50,852 nucleotides of DNA from Akkermansiaceae bacterium UBA1518 (GCA_002323895.1 DCQM01000115.1:1-50852); one strand, 5' to 3'; positions 16,831 to 26,475 are shown, numbered from the stretch's first letter. Translations and numbers: made by a program. The notes: a model not told the origin generated them from the sequence alone.

Positions 16831-17996
16831 TAGATGACTTTTAAAAGGGCGAGACCTCCTAAGCTACAGAGGATAGAAATAATCCAAAAACGAATGATGA
16901 CTTGATTTTCGTTCCAACCACGAAGCTCAAAATGGTGGTGAATGGGAGCCATCGCAAACAAACGTTTACGGCGGAGCTTGAATCCGCCAACTTGGAGAAT
17001 GACCGAAACGGCTTCCATCACGAAAACAAAACCAATGATTACGAGGAGAAACTCCTGCTTGGCACAGATTGCAGTCATCCCGATAGCTCCCCCGATTGCC
17101 AGCGAACCGGTATCACCCATGAAAACTTTGGCTGGATGACAGTTGAACCAGAGAAAACCAAAGCAGGCACCAACCAAGGCCATCATGACAATGCAGAGCT
17201 CAGATAAGCCCTGATTATGAAAAATATGGAGGTATTCGGAAGCATCGGCTCGACCTCCTAAGTAAGTAATCACAGCATAGGCGATAGCCACGGTGATAGT
17301 GACTCCCGTAGCAAGCCCGTCCAGCCCATCGGTCAAGTTAACCGCATTGGAGGTCCCCATGAGAATGGCCATGAAAAACGGAATAGCTAGCAGTCCAAAA
17401 GGAATAAAAAAAGTCAAAAGCGGGAAACCGAAATCAGTGACTTTGGCTATCTCAGCCCCTTCCTTTGTTGAATAAAAAACGAAACTCGAAGTTTCAGGAT
17501 TCAAGTAGAGAAAGAGCCCTGCTCCCAATCCAACCACAGCCTGCCAGACCAGCTTCAATTTACCACTTACCCCTTCGGAATTATTTTTAGCCACTTTTTG
17601 ATAATCATCAAAGAAGCCCAGAACCCCCAACGCAAGAGTCACGACTGCTACGACTAGCACAAAGGGATTCAAAATGCGCCCGCAGATCAGAATAGCAGCC
17701 ATCGTCGTGCCCAAAATCATAATTCCCCCCATCGTCGGAGTGCCCGCTTTCCCGCCATGAAGTTCAGCCAATTTGTGGACTTCTTCCGCGGTTCTCAATG
17801 GTTGCCCAACCTTCATCGAAATGAGTTTTCGGATTACCCTTTCACCGATCAAAAGAGTCAGCACAAATGCAATCAGGGTTGCCAGCCCAGCACGGACCGA
17901 GATGTATCCAAGAATTCTCAGGAACGAAAACGTTCCAGCCCAATCAGCGCCCGATTCCTGAGCTTCTTTCCAGATTTGGTAAATCCAATAGAACAT
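16830..17996 (-). CDS. mraY: Phospho-N-acetylmuramoyl-pentapeptide-transferase
   Basis: 388 residues with about ten membrane segments. Conserved active-site motifs are GFFDDYQK, NLTDGLDGLATG, NCHPAKVFMGDTGSLA and MAPIHHHFE. MraY transfers phospho-MurNAc-pentapeptide to undecaprenyl phosphate, making lipid I at the inner membrane. The early segment KAGTPTMGGIMI is the usual substrate-side loop. It starts 13 bases after murF and overlaps murD by one base. Confidence 0.97.
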   Translation of the reverse strand: MFYWIYQIWKEAQESGADWAGTFSFLRILGYISVRAGLATLIAFVLTLLIGERVIRKLISMKVGQPLRTAEEVHKLAELHGGKAGTPTMGGIMILGTTMAAILICGRILNPFVLVVAVVTLALGVLGFFDDYQKVAKNNSEGVSGKLKLVWQAVVGLGAGLFLYLNPETSSFVFYSTKEGAEIAKVTDFGFPLLTFFIPFGLLAIPFFMAILMGTSNAVNLTDGLDGLATGVTITVAIAYAVITYLGGRADASEYLHIFHNQGLSELCIVMMALVGACFGFLWFNCHPAKVFMGDTGSLAIGGAIGMTAICAKQEFLLVIIGFVFVMEAVSVILQVGGFKLRRKRLFAMAPIHHHFELRGWNENQVIIRFWIISILCSLGGLALLKVI

Positions 17997-18009
17997 GATT
18001 TGAGCAGAG

Positions 18010-19344
18010 TTATTCAGGGAAGGTTAGTTTCATGACCTGATCCATGGCAGCCATCCGACTTCCTTTGAAAAGGACGATATCACCTGGGGATGTCCCGTTA
18101 GACAACCAAGTGGCAGCTTCCTCATGAGTTTGAAAATGGTGATCGCCACCATACTTATCTGCATCATCGCCGACCGTAACTAAAGTCACTCCCAGGTCTC
18201 GGGCGATCCTACCAATTCTTGGATAAGCTTCCTCGGCGTGCTCGCCAAGCTCGGCCATCATTCCGAGAGCAGCAATTCTCCTGCCACTTCCGGGTAGGCC
18301 TGCCAATGTTTCTAGAGCTGCAATCACCGATTCTGGATTCGCATTGTAAGTATCGTCAATAACCGTCAAACCATGACTTAAATAGCGGCGAAGCCGGCCA
18401 CTAGTGAGCTTCGCATTTTTAAGGCCAGCAGAAATCTCATCAAGGCTTAGTCCAAGTATATATCCGGCGCCAGCAGCGAGCAGGGCATTACTGATCATGT
18501 GCCGACCAACAACGGAAATTGATGTCCTCTTAGTCCCAAGACCATCAATCGTAAGGTCGAAAACGGAACCAGATTCTCCCGAAACAGTATTTTCGGCACG
18601 AATTTCGCCGTCGCCCACCGTGATCACTCTAGCTGGGGTGGAAGCACGGAAATCATACACCTCATCGCAATCGCTGGGTAGGAGCAACGTTCCTTTTTCG
18701 CTTAAGACCCGGGCCACGTTTCCTTTCTCAATCGCAATCGCCTTACGACTTCCCAAATGCTCGATATGGGCGGTCCCAACATTGGTGATAATGCTTACGT
18801 CCGGTCGTCCTATCTCACAAAGAGGAGCTAACTCACCGGAATGATTCATTCCCATTTCAAAAACACCGACCTCATCGTTCGCGGCAGTCGCGAGAACTGT
18901 GAGCGGAAGACCGATATGGTTGTTCAGATTTCCTAGGGTGGAATTTACGCGGAACTTTTGACTGAGAACACTGTGGGTATAATCCTTAGTCGAGGTCTTA
19001 CCGTTCGAACCCGTGATAGCAACCACTGGAATCCCCAACTCCCCTCTATACCACTTTGCTAAAGCCTGAAGTGCCTTGAGGGTATCATTCACAAGAATCA
19101 CAGGAATTCCTTCTGGTAAATCCGAATCATCCTGTAGCACAAGAGCTCCAGCTCCCGCTTCTACCGCCTCAGCCAGAAGATGATGTGCGTCAAAGTTCTC
19201 CCCCTTTAGGGCAAAGAACATGGCGCCGGCTGAGAGACACCGAGTATCAGTAGAAACACCCGCCGAAATGACACAATCCTCTCCGCCCTGTAAAAGGGAG
19301 CCGCTCATCGCATGCGCGAGTTTCTGGAGAGGATAAGATTTCAT
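18010..19344 (-). CDS. murF: UDP-N-acetylmuramoyl-tripeptide--D-alanyl-D-alanine ligase
   Basis: 444 residues with the P-loop AITGSNGKTSTKDYTHSVL, the MurF motif GNLNNHIGLPLT and DDTYNANPESVIAALE. MurF adds D-Ala-D-Ala to the tripeptide precursor. Length is typical. The start overlaps the murE stop by 4 bases. Confidence 0.96.
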   Translation of the reverse strand: MKSYPLQKLAHAMSGSLLQGGEDCVISAGVSTDTRCLSAGAMFFALKGENFDAHHLLAEAVEAGAGALVLQDDSDLPEGIPVILVNDTLKALQALAKWYRGELGIPVVAITGSNGKTSTKDYTHSVLSQKFRVNSTLGNLNNHIGLPLTVLATAANDEVGVFEMGMNHSGELAPLCEIGRPDVSIITNVGTAHIEHLGSRKAIAIEKGNVARVLSEKGTLLLPSDCDEVYDFRASTPARVITVGDGEIRAENTVSGESGSVFDLTIDGLGTKRTSISVVGRHMISNALLAAGAGYILGLSLDEISAGLKNAKLTSGRLRRYLSHGLTVIDDTYNANPESVIAALETLAGLPGSGRRIAALGMMAELGEHAEEAYPRIGRIARDLGVTLVTVGDDADKYGGDHHFQTHEEAATWLSNGTSPGDIVLFKGSRMAAMDQVMKLTFPE

Positions 19345-20909
19345 TCCTGATGAAAATGTCTTTCGCTGTCATCTTCCTTGACGCGCTTACGTTCACGCTC
19401 TTCCCGTTCCGCTTGCCGTTTTGCAAACTCAACTTCTTCTTTCTTTTTTCGGATTTCAAGCGCACGACGGGCGACCTCACGGTCATCGAAATGCTGCCGC
19501 TTCCCATTCACTTCTTGATAAGTTTCGTGCCCTTTCCCTGCGATCAGAATCAAATCGCCAGGTAAGGCATTTTCGATTGTAGAATAAATTGCCTCCCGTC
19601 GATCGATGACCACTTCATGACGGGCTGAACCAAGTCCCGGAGTAGTCTCGTCGATAATCGCCTGCGGCTCTTCGTTACGAGGATTATCAGAAGTCACGAT
19701 ACAAAATTGACTATGCCTAGAAGCAGCTTCAGCCATCAACGGTCGCTTGGAGCGGTCCCGATCACCACCACACCCAAAGATGGTAATTAGGCGATTTGGA
19801 TGAAGGTCACTCAAGGTTTCACACGCCTTTTCAAGAGCGTCAGGAGTATGCGCATAGTCGACAAAAACCGAAACACGATCTCCACCAACAAATTCCATTC
19901 GTCCGGGAGTTTGACGAATTTCGCCGACTGCCTTCACAAGATCCCGCAGCGGTACTCCCGTCGAAGAAACCGAAGCCATAGCCGCTAGAGCATTCAAAAC
20001 ATTAAAACGCCCGACAACAGGAAGCCTAACAAAGAAGCTCTTGCCCCGGGCTTCAAGCGCAAAGACCTGCCCACGAATCGAGGGCCTAACTTCACTCGCA
20101 CGAAAATCAGCATCTGCACTGAAGCCAAAGGTTATGATCTTTAGGCGATCGGAAAATTCTGCCGCAAGCTTTTTACCAGCCAAATCATCGATATTGATTA
20201 CGGCAACGCCATCACCGCCATTCTCCACCATTTGCTCAAAAAGAATTTTTTTGGCCGCAAAATAAGCCGCCATTGTCTTATGATAATCGAGATGATCTTG
20301 AGTTAGATTTAGAAAAACTCCGACATTAAAAGCAATCCCCCTGCAACGCCCTTGCTCCAAACCATGCGAAGACGTTTCCATCGTCACAGCCTTGCAGCGA
20401 TTCTCTTTCATCGTTTTGAGAATGCTCTGCATTTCTACCGCTCCCGGCGTAGTGTGAGTAGCACCTCTTAAGCCACTTCCATCATTAATTTTGATTGTCC
20501 CAATCATTCCCGCTTTGATCATGGATTTTTCAAAAAGGGCATGGATAAAATGGGTCACTGTGGTCTTACCATTTGTCCCTGTCACTCCCACGACCACCAT
20601 CGAATCAGCCGGATCACCAGCAAATCGGGCAGCGAGGCGTCCGAGAACGAGACGGGTATCTGGAACCTGAATCCAAAGTCCGTCATACTCTGCGGGCCCT
20701 TTCCTCTGAGCAATAATGGCAGCAGGATTTTTATTCACGACTTGCTCAAGGTAGTCATGACCATCAGCCAAAGCGCCACATACCGCAACAAAGACGGCAC
20801 CTTCTTGCACGCGCCCACTATGGTCAGTCACACTAATCACGGGAATATCTTCGACCCGAAGTCCTTTGGCTTCGGGGAGAATTTCGAGGAGTGACGGCAG
20901 TGAAATCAT
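19341..20909 (-). CDS. murE: UDP-MurNAc-tripeptide ligase MurE, meso-diaminopimelate type, with charged C-terminal tail
   Basis: 522 residues. The P-loop GVTGTNGKTTVTH is at 108-120, HTTPGAVEMQ is the UDP-substrate region, and SDNPRNEEP contains the DNPR motif that in known MurE enzymes selects meso-diaminopimelate over lysine. The usual protein ends shortly after HFDDREVARRAL. Here a further ~38 residues follow, almost all Lys, Arg and Glu (for example QAEREERERKRVKEDD), likely a single helix or disordered tail. The stop region overlaps murF, so the tail is not an artefact of a missed stop. The start overlaps ftsI by 4 bases. Confidence 0.96.
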   Translation of the reverse strand: MISLPSLLEILPEAKGLRVEDIPVISVTDHSGRVQEGAVFVAVCGALADGHDYLEQVVNKNPAAIIAQRKGPAEYDGLWIQVPDTRLVLGRLAARFAGDPADSMVVVGVTGTNGKTTVTHFIHALFEKSMIKAGMIGTIKINDGSGLRGATHTTPGAVEMQSILKTMKENRCKAVTMETSSHGLEQGRCRGIAFNVGVFLNLTQDHLDYHKTMAAYFAAKKILFEQMVENGGDGVAVINIDDLAGKKLAAEFSDRLKIITFGFSADADFRASEVRPSIRGQVFALEARGKSFFVRLPVVGRFNVLNALAAMASVSSTGVPLRDLVKAVGEIRQTPGRMEFVGGDRVSVFVDYAHTPDALEKACETLSDLHPNRLITIFGCGGDRDRSKRPLMAEAASRHSQFCIVTSDNPRNEEPQAIIDETTPGLGSARHEVVIDRREAIYSTIENALPGDLILIAGKGHETYQEVNGKRQHFDDREVARRALEIRKKKEEVEFAKRQAEREERERKRVKEDDSERHFHQE

Positions 20910-22813
20910 TCGGTGGTGCTGTATACGATAGAGGTCTCCTTTTCAGGAATCTCTTCAGTAGGAGGTAAATTCATATAATGAGCAACCCGCTCGGCGACCT
21001 GAGCAAAAATAGGAGCAGCAATAGTTCCTCCACCAATTGGAAAATCTTCTCCAAGCCCGGAAGGTTCATCGATACTTACAATACAAACGAATTTAGGGTC
21101 ATGGACGGGCAAGATTCCTGCAAAGGTAAGAATCTTCTCGGATTCGTTATAGCGCTTGGTTTTGCTGTCCCATTTTTCGGCAGTGCCCGTTTTGCCACCG
21201 GCCCGATAACCGGGGACTGCAGCCCGACGCCCTGTGCCTTTAAGAACCACCTGCTCCAGCGCAAGACACATGCCTTTGGCTACTCTTGAACTCACTACCT
21301 GCCGCACTTGATGAATCGGAGTTTGATCCAGAACCGCTCCATTGTCGGCGATAAGAGAATCGACTAGCCGAGGCTTCATAAGCTTGCCCCCATTCGCAAG
21401 AACTGAATAAGCCATCGCTAACTGGAGGGGTGTCACCGAGACGCCATACCCATAAGTGGCACTGGCAAAATTTCGCATATTAGTCTCATTCTGAATAACG
21501 CCTTTCGCTTCGCCTGGAATTGGAAAGCCGGTCGGGCTCCCAAAACCAAAATTACGAAGATATCGATAGTAGGATTCACGACCTGCCATATCCGCAAATT
21601 GAAAGACTCCCGTATTACTCGACTTTACGAGGACACCATCAAAGGTGAGCTCACCGTATGGATGGTGATCATGAATACGGAAGCCATAGCGGTTAATGCC
21701 ACCCCAGCCACAATCAACCACCGTTTCCCGATTCACTCTTCTTAAATCAAGAGCGGCAGCCATAGGGATGATTTTCATCACAGATCCAGATTCATACTGC
21801 GCCGAAACTGCGTAACTCACTGCATCCTGATATTTCTTTCGGATGTTGAGATCAAAATCAGGGCGACTTGCCATTCCAAGGATGTCGCCAGTATGAGGGT
21901 CCACTACAATAACACTTCCATACTTTGCATTTAAAGCTCCAAAAGCCATTCCGAGCTCTTCTTCAACGATAGCTTGAATTCCCATATCGAGAGTCACTTT
22001 CACATGCTTACCCTTTTTGGGAGGAACCACCTTTTCTGATTTAGTTAGGTTCACAAGCCCATACTCATCACGTTTCAAAACACGTTTCCCATCGCGTCCG
22101 GACAAGATTTCGTCCATTGATTTCTCAAGGCCCGATAACCCAACAAGTTTACGATTTCTATCGTATCCGCGAATTCCGATTAAATGGGATGCCAAAGTTG
22201 GCATGGGATAATCGCGGCGCAGGGATCTCTCAAAATAAAAGCCTTGGATACGACGTTCCTGGAGAGCTTCTTCAATACGACGCGCCACACTTTCACTGAT
22301 CCGCTTTTGGACTACGATGCGAGTCGCTTCACCTTTAAACTTTTCCCGAATTTGATTGGGAGCCGTCCGCAATTCCTGACCGATGATTTCGCAAGCGTAG
22401 GTCAGGTGTTTTTCAATCACCTCTTCTTCGCTAAGATTCCTCTTAACCAGCGTGCGAGCTTCACTGAGAGAAGCCTTCCTTTTGGCCTCGTCAAAATTTC
22501 TCCAACCTTCTTTCTGGCTAGCGTAAAAATGCGCAACCGCACGGTGGAGAATTGATTCAGATCTGAGGTGATTTAAATCCGCAACCAAAGTTGCTTCCTG
22601 CCGATTCTGGGCAATCACAGTAGAATTTCGATCAACAATAAAACCACGCCGGGCAGGAATAACCTCGTGGGATCTAAATTGCGGGACATCAGAGGTATCG
22701 GATAACTTTCGATTCCAAACTTGGAGCGAGATCAGCTTTACTGAAAGCGCACTCAGCCCGAACACAAGAGTCAGGCAGACCAAAAAAGCTCGATATTTGA
22801 AAGTAGCATCCAT
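20906..22813 (-). CDS. ftsI: Class B penicillin-binding protein (septal transpeptidase FtsI)
   Basis: 635 residues: an N-terminal membrane anchor (about 8-28), a PBP dimerisation (pedestal) domain with IPARRGFIVDRN, and a transpeptidase domain with S344-V-M-K, S398-S-N400 and K541-T-G-T. These are the catalytic serine, SxN and KTG motifs. It cross-links septal peptidoglycan in the periplasm and should act with FtsW from the same operon. The pedestal is somewhat longer than in E. coli FtsI (588 residues in total). It starts 6 bases after ftsL. Confidence 0.96.
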   Translation of the reverse strand: MDATFKYRAFLVCLTLVFGLSALSVKLISLQVWNRKLSDTSDVPQFRSHEVIPARRGFIVDRNSTVIAQNRQEATLVADLNHLRSESILHRAVAHFYASQKEGWRNFDEAKRKASLSEARTLVKRNLSEEEVIEKHLTYACEIIGQELRTAPNQIREKFKGEATRIVVQKRISESVARRIEEALQERRIQGFYFERSLRRDYPMPTLASHLIGIRGYDRNRKLVGLSGLEKSMDEILSGRDGKRVLKRDEYGLVNLTKSEKVVPPKKGKHVKVTLDMGIQAIVEEELGMAFGALNAKYGSVIVVDPHTGDILGMASRPDFDLNIRKKYQDAVSYAVSAQYESGSVMKIIPMAAALDLRRVNRETVVDCGWGGINRYGFRIHDHHPYGELTFDGVLVKSSNTGVFQFADMAGRESYYRYLRNFGFGSPTGFPIPGEAKGVIQNETNMRNFASATYGYGVSVTPLQLAMAYSVLANGGKLMKPRLVDSLIADNGAVLDQTPIHQVRQVVSSRVAKGMCLALEQVVLKGTGRRAAVPGYRAGGKTGTAEKWDSKTKRYNESEKILTFAGILPVHDPKFVCIVSIDEPSGLGEDFPIGGGTIAAPIFAQVAERVAHYMNLPPTEEIPEKETSIVYSTTE

Positions 22814-22819
22814 AAATTA

Positions 22820-23158
22820 CTAGCGGCGTGCTACCGAATTCTCGGGTGGGGATTCTTCGTTGGCTTCAAGAAGAGGTTCAACAAAATCGATCTCAGTGAG
22901 GGGTGAATTAATTTTTTTGAGCTTCTGACGGAGCTGGAAAATTCCCAGTGCTTCCTCGATCTCAGAGTCATACAGTAAAATGGAAATTTGATGGTCTTGT
23001 ATCCTGCTTTGAACTTCGGAGATCTCGCCACGAGTCGAAATCTGCCTATTCTTCATAACGACATATCCAATGCCGCTACTCGAAACGATTACGACCGCAA
23101 TGCCGAGTAGGACAAGAGATGAAAAACCAAGACTTGAGGTGCTTTTTTTACGATTCAT
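22820..23158 (-). CDS. ftsL: FtsL-like division protein
   Basis: 112 residues with one membrane segment (about 12-35) after a short basic N-terminus, then a coiled-coil-prone stretch (about 40-85, EISEVQSRIQDHQISILLYD) and an acidic tail. Sequence conservation in FtsL is poor. The identification rests on size, single TM plus coiled coil, and position between rsmH and ftsI, the standard FtsL slot. FtsL joins FtsB and FtsQ in activating FtsWI. It begins 3 bases after the rsmH stop. Confidence 0.82.
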   Translation of the reverse strand: MNRKKSTSSLGFSSLVLLGIAVVIVSSSGIGYVVMKNRQISTRGEISEVQSRIQDHQISILLYDSEIEEALGIFQLRQKLKKINSPLTEIDFVEPLLEANEESPPENSVARR

Positions 23159-23161
23159 TTT

Positions 23162-24139
23162 TTAATGGGCTAAATTCTGAATTTTCTCAACGACACGCAG
23201 TCTTGAGCTTCGAGATCTGGAATTACGGGCGATCTCTTGACCTCCGGGAGCAATGCCTTTCCGGGTCACGAGTCTGTATACATAACAGGGATTGGGTTGG
23301 GGCGCCGGCCACTCAGGCCGATCAATCTCCTCTTTTGAAGCATCGCGAAAGGTTTGCTTAACGATACGGTCTTCAAGGCTATGAAAGGTGATGATAGCAA
23401 GTCGCCCGCCCGGTTTTAAAAGATCAGGTGCCACTTTTAAAAAACGGCGGAGCTCTCCCAGTTCGTCATTCACCTCCATCCGAAGCGCTTGAAAAACCTT
23501 CGTCGCAGGATGATTACGACCTCGGCGACCCAGTAATTTTTCAATCCCATCGGCAAGGTGACTCGTTCTTTCAAATTTCAGTTTCTCGCGCTCTGAAATA
23601 ATCCAAGCAGCAATTTTACGGGCGAATTTTTCTTCCCCTAGATCCCAAAAAATTTGTCGTAATTCTGCTTCGCTCCAGTTGTTCACAAGATCAGCAGCCG
23701 TAGGTCCATCACCCCCCATGCGCATGTCCAGAGGCCCGTCCAAACGAAATGAAAATCCACGAGCTCCACAATCGAGCTGGTGGGAAGAAACACCTAAATC
23801 AAGTAAGATGCCATCGAGTCCCTCCCATCCGCGAACCTCCGCCAGAGTTGCGATATCTCCAAACCGGCCTTCAACCGCTTCAAAACGATCTCCAAAGCGC
23901 GCCAGGCGTTCATTGGCATAAGCTCTAGCATCGGCGTCACGATCGATCCCCTTCACCGTTGCGCCAGCTTTTAACAAGGCCTCGGTGTGACCACCGCCGC
24001 CTAAAGTCCCATCAGCCATCAATTTACCGGCTACGGGCTGTAAAAATTGGACCACTTCATCAAGGAGGATCGATTCATGGTAGAACGGCTGTTCGGGTGA
24101 TTCACTGGCCGGTTCGACCGCCGCGTAAGCAGCACCCAT
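23162..24139 (-). CDS. rsmH: 16S rRNA (cytosine1402-N4)-methyltransferase
   Basis: 325 residues from the ATG at 24139, chosen because GGGAGAAGAG precedes it at good spacing; the frame extends to 24226 but that start has no ribosome site and adds 29 unusual residues. Family motifs are FYHESILLDEVV, DGTLGGGGHTEALL (AdoMet loop), GILLDLGVSSHQLD, DMRM and IITFHSLEDRIVK. RsmH methylates C1402 of 16S rRNA in the decoding centre. Second gene of the dcw operon, as is usual. Confidence 0.95.
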   Translation of the reverse strand: MGAAYAAVEPASESPEQPFYHESILLDEVVQFLQPVAGKLMADGTLGGGGHTEALLKAGATVKGIDRDADARAYANERLARFGDRFEAVEGRFGDIATLAEVRGWEGLDGILLDLGVSSHQLDCGARGFSFRLDGPLDMRMGGDGPTAADLVNNWSEAELRQIFWDLGEEKFARKIAAWIISEREKLKFERTSHLADGIEKLLGRRGRNHPATKVFQALRMEVNDELGELRRFLKVAPDLLKPGGRLAIITFHSLEDRIVKQTFRDASKEEIDRPEWPAPQPNPCYVYRLVTRKGIAPGGQEIARNSRSRSSRLRVVEKIQNLAH

Positions 24140-24249
24140 CTCTCTTCTCCCAAAGAAAGAGCCAATCGAAACATCGTTGAGCCAACCGAAATCAGGAGAC
24201 GTCTTGATGAGGGAAGCGGATAACATAATGAAAGTCAGAAAGGGAATTT

Positions 24250-24717
24250 TTAGAAACCAAGCATACCGGAAATCATCGCATCACTTTCGCGGGCGTTTTC
24301 CTCAGCAGCCTGAATAGCTTTGCCGTTTTCAGGGGTAAAAATTTCAAAGAGTTCTCCTCGGCCCACCAAACGCACGGCACCAGGAAGAGTGAGGCCCTGA
24401 TCCTCAGCGAGAGCCTTAGGGATGGTCAATTTACCCTGCTCGTTGACTTTCGACTCAATCGCCGAACCAAAAAGAATACCCCGAGCTCGGTCGCGCTGAG
24501 CCGGAGTAGCATCTATTGTCGTTTCAATATCTGAGAGTTTTCGATCAAAAGCGGTTTGAGTGAAAACCCTGAGAGCCGGGATCTCCTCGACCCTAACTTT
24601 TACGAAGTAAACGCTCTCGCCGTGGACCGGGCGCCAGTCAACCGGAAGGGAAAATCTCCCCTTCGGATCAAGCTGGCGGTCCAATTGACCTGAGCGATAA
24701 TGTTCGCATTTTTTCAT
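24250..24717 (-). CDS. mraZ: Transcriptional regulator MraZ
   Basis: 155 residues from the ATG at 24717, preceded by GGAAGGG. The frame is open to 24762, but that start would place codons over the operator repeats and lengthen the protein beyond the family norm. Two SpoVT/AbrB-type swapped-hairpin domains are visible (DPKGRFSLP and NEQGKLTIPK). MraZ binds spaced short repeats upstream of its own gene and regulates the dcw operon, which it heads here. The matching repeats are seen at 24747-24780. Confidence 0.95.
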   Translation of the reverse strand: MKKCEHYRSGQLDRQLDPKGRFSLPVDWRPVHGESVYFVKVRVEEIPALRVFTQTAFDRKLSDIETTIDATPAQRDRARGILFGSAIESKVNEQGKLTIPKALAEDQGLTLPGAVRLVGRGELFEIFTPENGKAIQAAEENARESDAMISGMLGF

Positions 24718-24746
24718 AAAAACGCCCTTCCAAGTGTTTTGGAAGT

Positions 24747-24780
24747 CACCGGAGTACACCAAGCATCACCAAAGATCAAC
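24747..24780 (-). promoter_or_regulatory. Probable MraZ operator: 10-bp-spaced repeats
   Basis: On the minus strand GGTG occurs three times at exact 10-base spacing (plus-strand CACC at 24747, 24757 and 24767), with a degenerate GTTG (CAAC at 24777) one period further up. The two middle copies read TTGGTG. They lie 30-63 bases upstream of the mraZ ATG. Known MraZ sites are short direct repeats (TGGG-type in E. coli, AAAGTG-type in Mycoplasma) with a ~10-base period, so autoregulation of the dcw operon is likely. Confidence 0.75.
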
Positions 24781-24792
24781 CAGAAAGCCTAA

Positions 24793-24823
24793 ATAATCAG
24801 TGTTTCCGAATAAATAATGACAA
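24793..24823 (-). promoter_or_regulatory. Candidate promoter of the dcw operon
   Basis: Minus strand: TTGTCA (24818-24823) as a -35 box and GATTAT (24793-24798, 4 of 6 matches) as a -10 box, separated by 19 bases, longer than ideal. It would put the start of transcription just upstream of the MraZ repeats. A TATAAT on the same strand at 25041-25046 is an alternative but has no good -35. Weak prediction. Confidence 0.25.
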
Positions 24824-25133
24824 TTTCCGACTAAAAACCCAAAAGAAGCTCTAATTTCGAGTGCGGAATACACTTAATACACTAATAATGAACGTTTTAA
24901 GATTTAAATACGGGATCCCAACAAATCTTTTAGACACTCCTTTCTCCATAAGATCGCCAACTCGTCCCACCTGATATTATTCCCAAGGAAAATGCCCTTG
25001 ATTGTTATTTTACGAGCCCCTCGCGTTCCCGGTCACCGTGATTATACCGCCAAAAGATTAGCCTCCTAGAGCATGTTTTTGTCACATCGCATCATTGCCT
25101 CCACCCAACGAACGAACAATTTTCCTAAGCCTG
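24824..25133. other. Intergenic region between porin and mraZ
   Basis: About 310 bases of AT-rich, non-coding sequence downstream of the porin gene and upstream of the dcw promoter region. It contains a perfect TATAAT on the minus strand (25041-25046) and a weak 5-bp CAAGG/CCTTG hairpin near 24984-25004, but no open frame with coding character and no tRNA-like fold. Confidence 0.4.
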
Positions 25134-26321
25134 CTAGAAAAAGAAGCGCAAGGCCCCCCAGATCGTAGTCGCCTCAGTATCAGCATTTCCCCCAGTTAGC
25201 GTCTCATGTTCCACTCCCGCCATGAGTTTAAGATTATCCTCACAAAAATAATAATTTAGGCCGGCGTAAAAAGTATGGTTTTCGTCACCCTTGGATATTT
25301 TAACCCCGTCAGCCTCAGCAAATGCGCGAACGGAAGTATGTCCACCTCGTCCCGGTCGCAGCTGTAATTCAGTTGACGACGCCCACTGATAACGAAACAC
25401 AGCTTCGAGTCGATCTTCAATAATGAACATTGAGGGCATGACAACAACTCCGTAAATGTCACCGCTATCGAAGCGCCCATAGGTCCCATTTAAAAATAAA
25501 TTCCAGCTCCCAATATCTTTATCGTATGACAAAGAAGTGGCCCATTCGAAGCCAAAGATCTCATCTTCCACTTCAGTCGCATCCACATAGAGAAAATCTG
25601 CCCGTACTTTTCCCTTACCGATCTTGGTCCGGATCGAGGTAAAGTAGCCACGACCACCATCCCAGTCTGCGAGTGCGTAGTTGTGCTCACGAGATGAGAA
25701 AACTCCCAAAACAATATCAAAGTCTTCAACTTCAGCTAAAAAGAGAAAACCGGTGGATCGATTTGGAGAATATATGTTGGAGAGGTTACTTCGCTCCACA
25801 GTTTTGATCTCTTTTGAAGTCGCATACCATTCACCACCGAAATCAATTTTAGTGAGACCGTAAGCTATCGAAGGCTCATTAAAAAAAAAGAGATCCCTCG
25901 ACTCATAACGAATGGTCAATTCATCAAAGTCATCATGTCTAATTTTGGTGTCATTAAATCCTCCCTCTTCCAAATTGATTCGTCCGTGTATTTTCCAGCG
26001 GTCAAGGAACTCCACTGAGGCACCTATTCGAAATCGACGCAATTCTTGGCCATAACCACTAAAATCACGCCCCCGATCTGAGCCGTCAGAATAAGCCCAC
26101 TGCTGTTGATAACGGCCAAAAATCTTAACCTTTTGAACATAAGGGTTATTCTTTTTTTTCACATTATAGAGGGTTCCGAAATCCTGCAAAGTCTCGCACC
26201 AATCACCTGAGCTCTCCTTTTTCTTTGTCTCAGAATGGTCGGCTGAAAATCCACCTGCCTGAAGAACCAGTGGCCCCATCGTCAAAGCCGAACCGGCTAG
26301 TAATAAAAATTTATGTATCAT
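25134..26321 (-). CDS. Outer-membrane porin, phosphate-selective porin O/P-like
   Basis: 395 residues from the ATG at 26321; a GTG at 26345 would add 8 residues. The signal peptide is MIHKFLLLAGSALTMGPLVLQA. The body is rich in alternating aromatic/polar beta strands (KVKIFGRYQQQWAYSD, RRFRIGASVEFLDRWKIHGR) and ends in FFF, the C-terminal aromatic recognised by the outer-membrane assembly machinery. The pattern matches 16-stranded OprP/OprO-type porins common in Verrucomicrobia. Substrate is not evident, and no Pho-box-like repeat was found upstream. Monocistronic. Confidence 0.82.
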   Translation of the reverse strand: MIHKFLLLAGSALTMGPLVLQAGGFSADHSETKKKESSGDWCETLQDFGTLYNVKKKNNPYVQKVKIFGRYQQQWAYSDGSDRGRDFSGYGQELRRFRIGASVEFLDRWKIHGRINLEEGGFNDTKIRHDDFDELTIRYESRDLFFFNEPSIAYGLTKIDFGGEWYATSKEIKTVERSNLSNIYSPNRSTGFLFLAEVEDFDIVLGVFSSREHNYALADWDGGRGYFTSIRTKIGKGKVRADFLYVDATEVEDEIFGFEWATSLSYDKDIGSWNLFLNGTYGRFDSGDIYGVVVMPSMFIIEDRLEAVFRYQWASSTELQLRPGRGGHTSVRAFAEADGVKISKGDENHTFYAGLNYYFCEDNLKLMAGVEHETLTGGNADTEATTIWGALRFFF

Positions 26322-26475
26322 TGAGGTAGTTACGATCCGTCGCACGCCGACAAAGCTGTGGCTTGGGTGCTATAAGACCACAGGGAATTCTGTTTTCCAA
26401 ACTCATTTTAAATTCACAGGCCCTACCTTTAAGCACCCCACAGCCTTGGTGAGGTTCACCATCCTCTTCCTAGTC

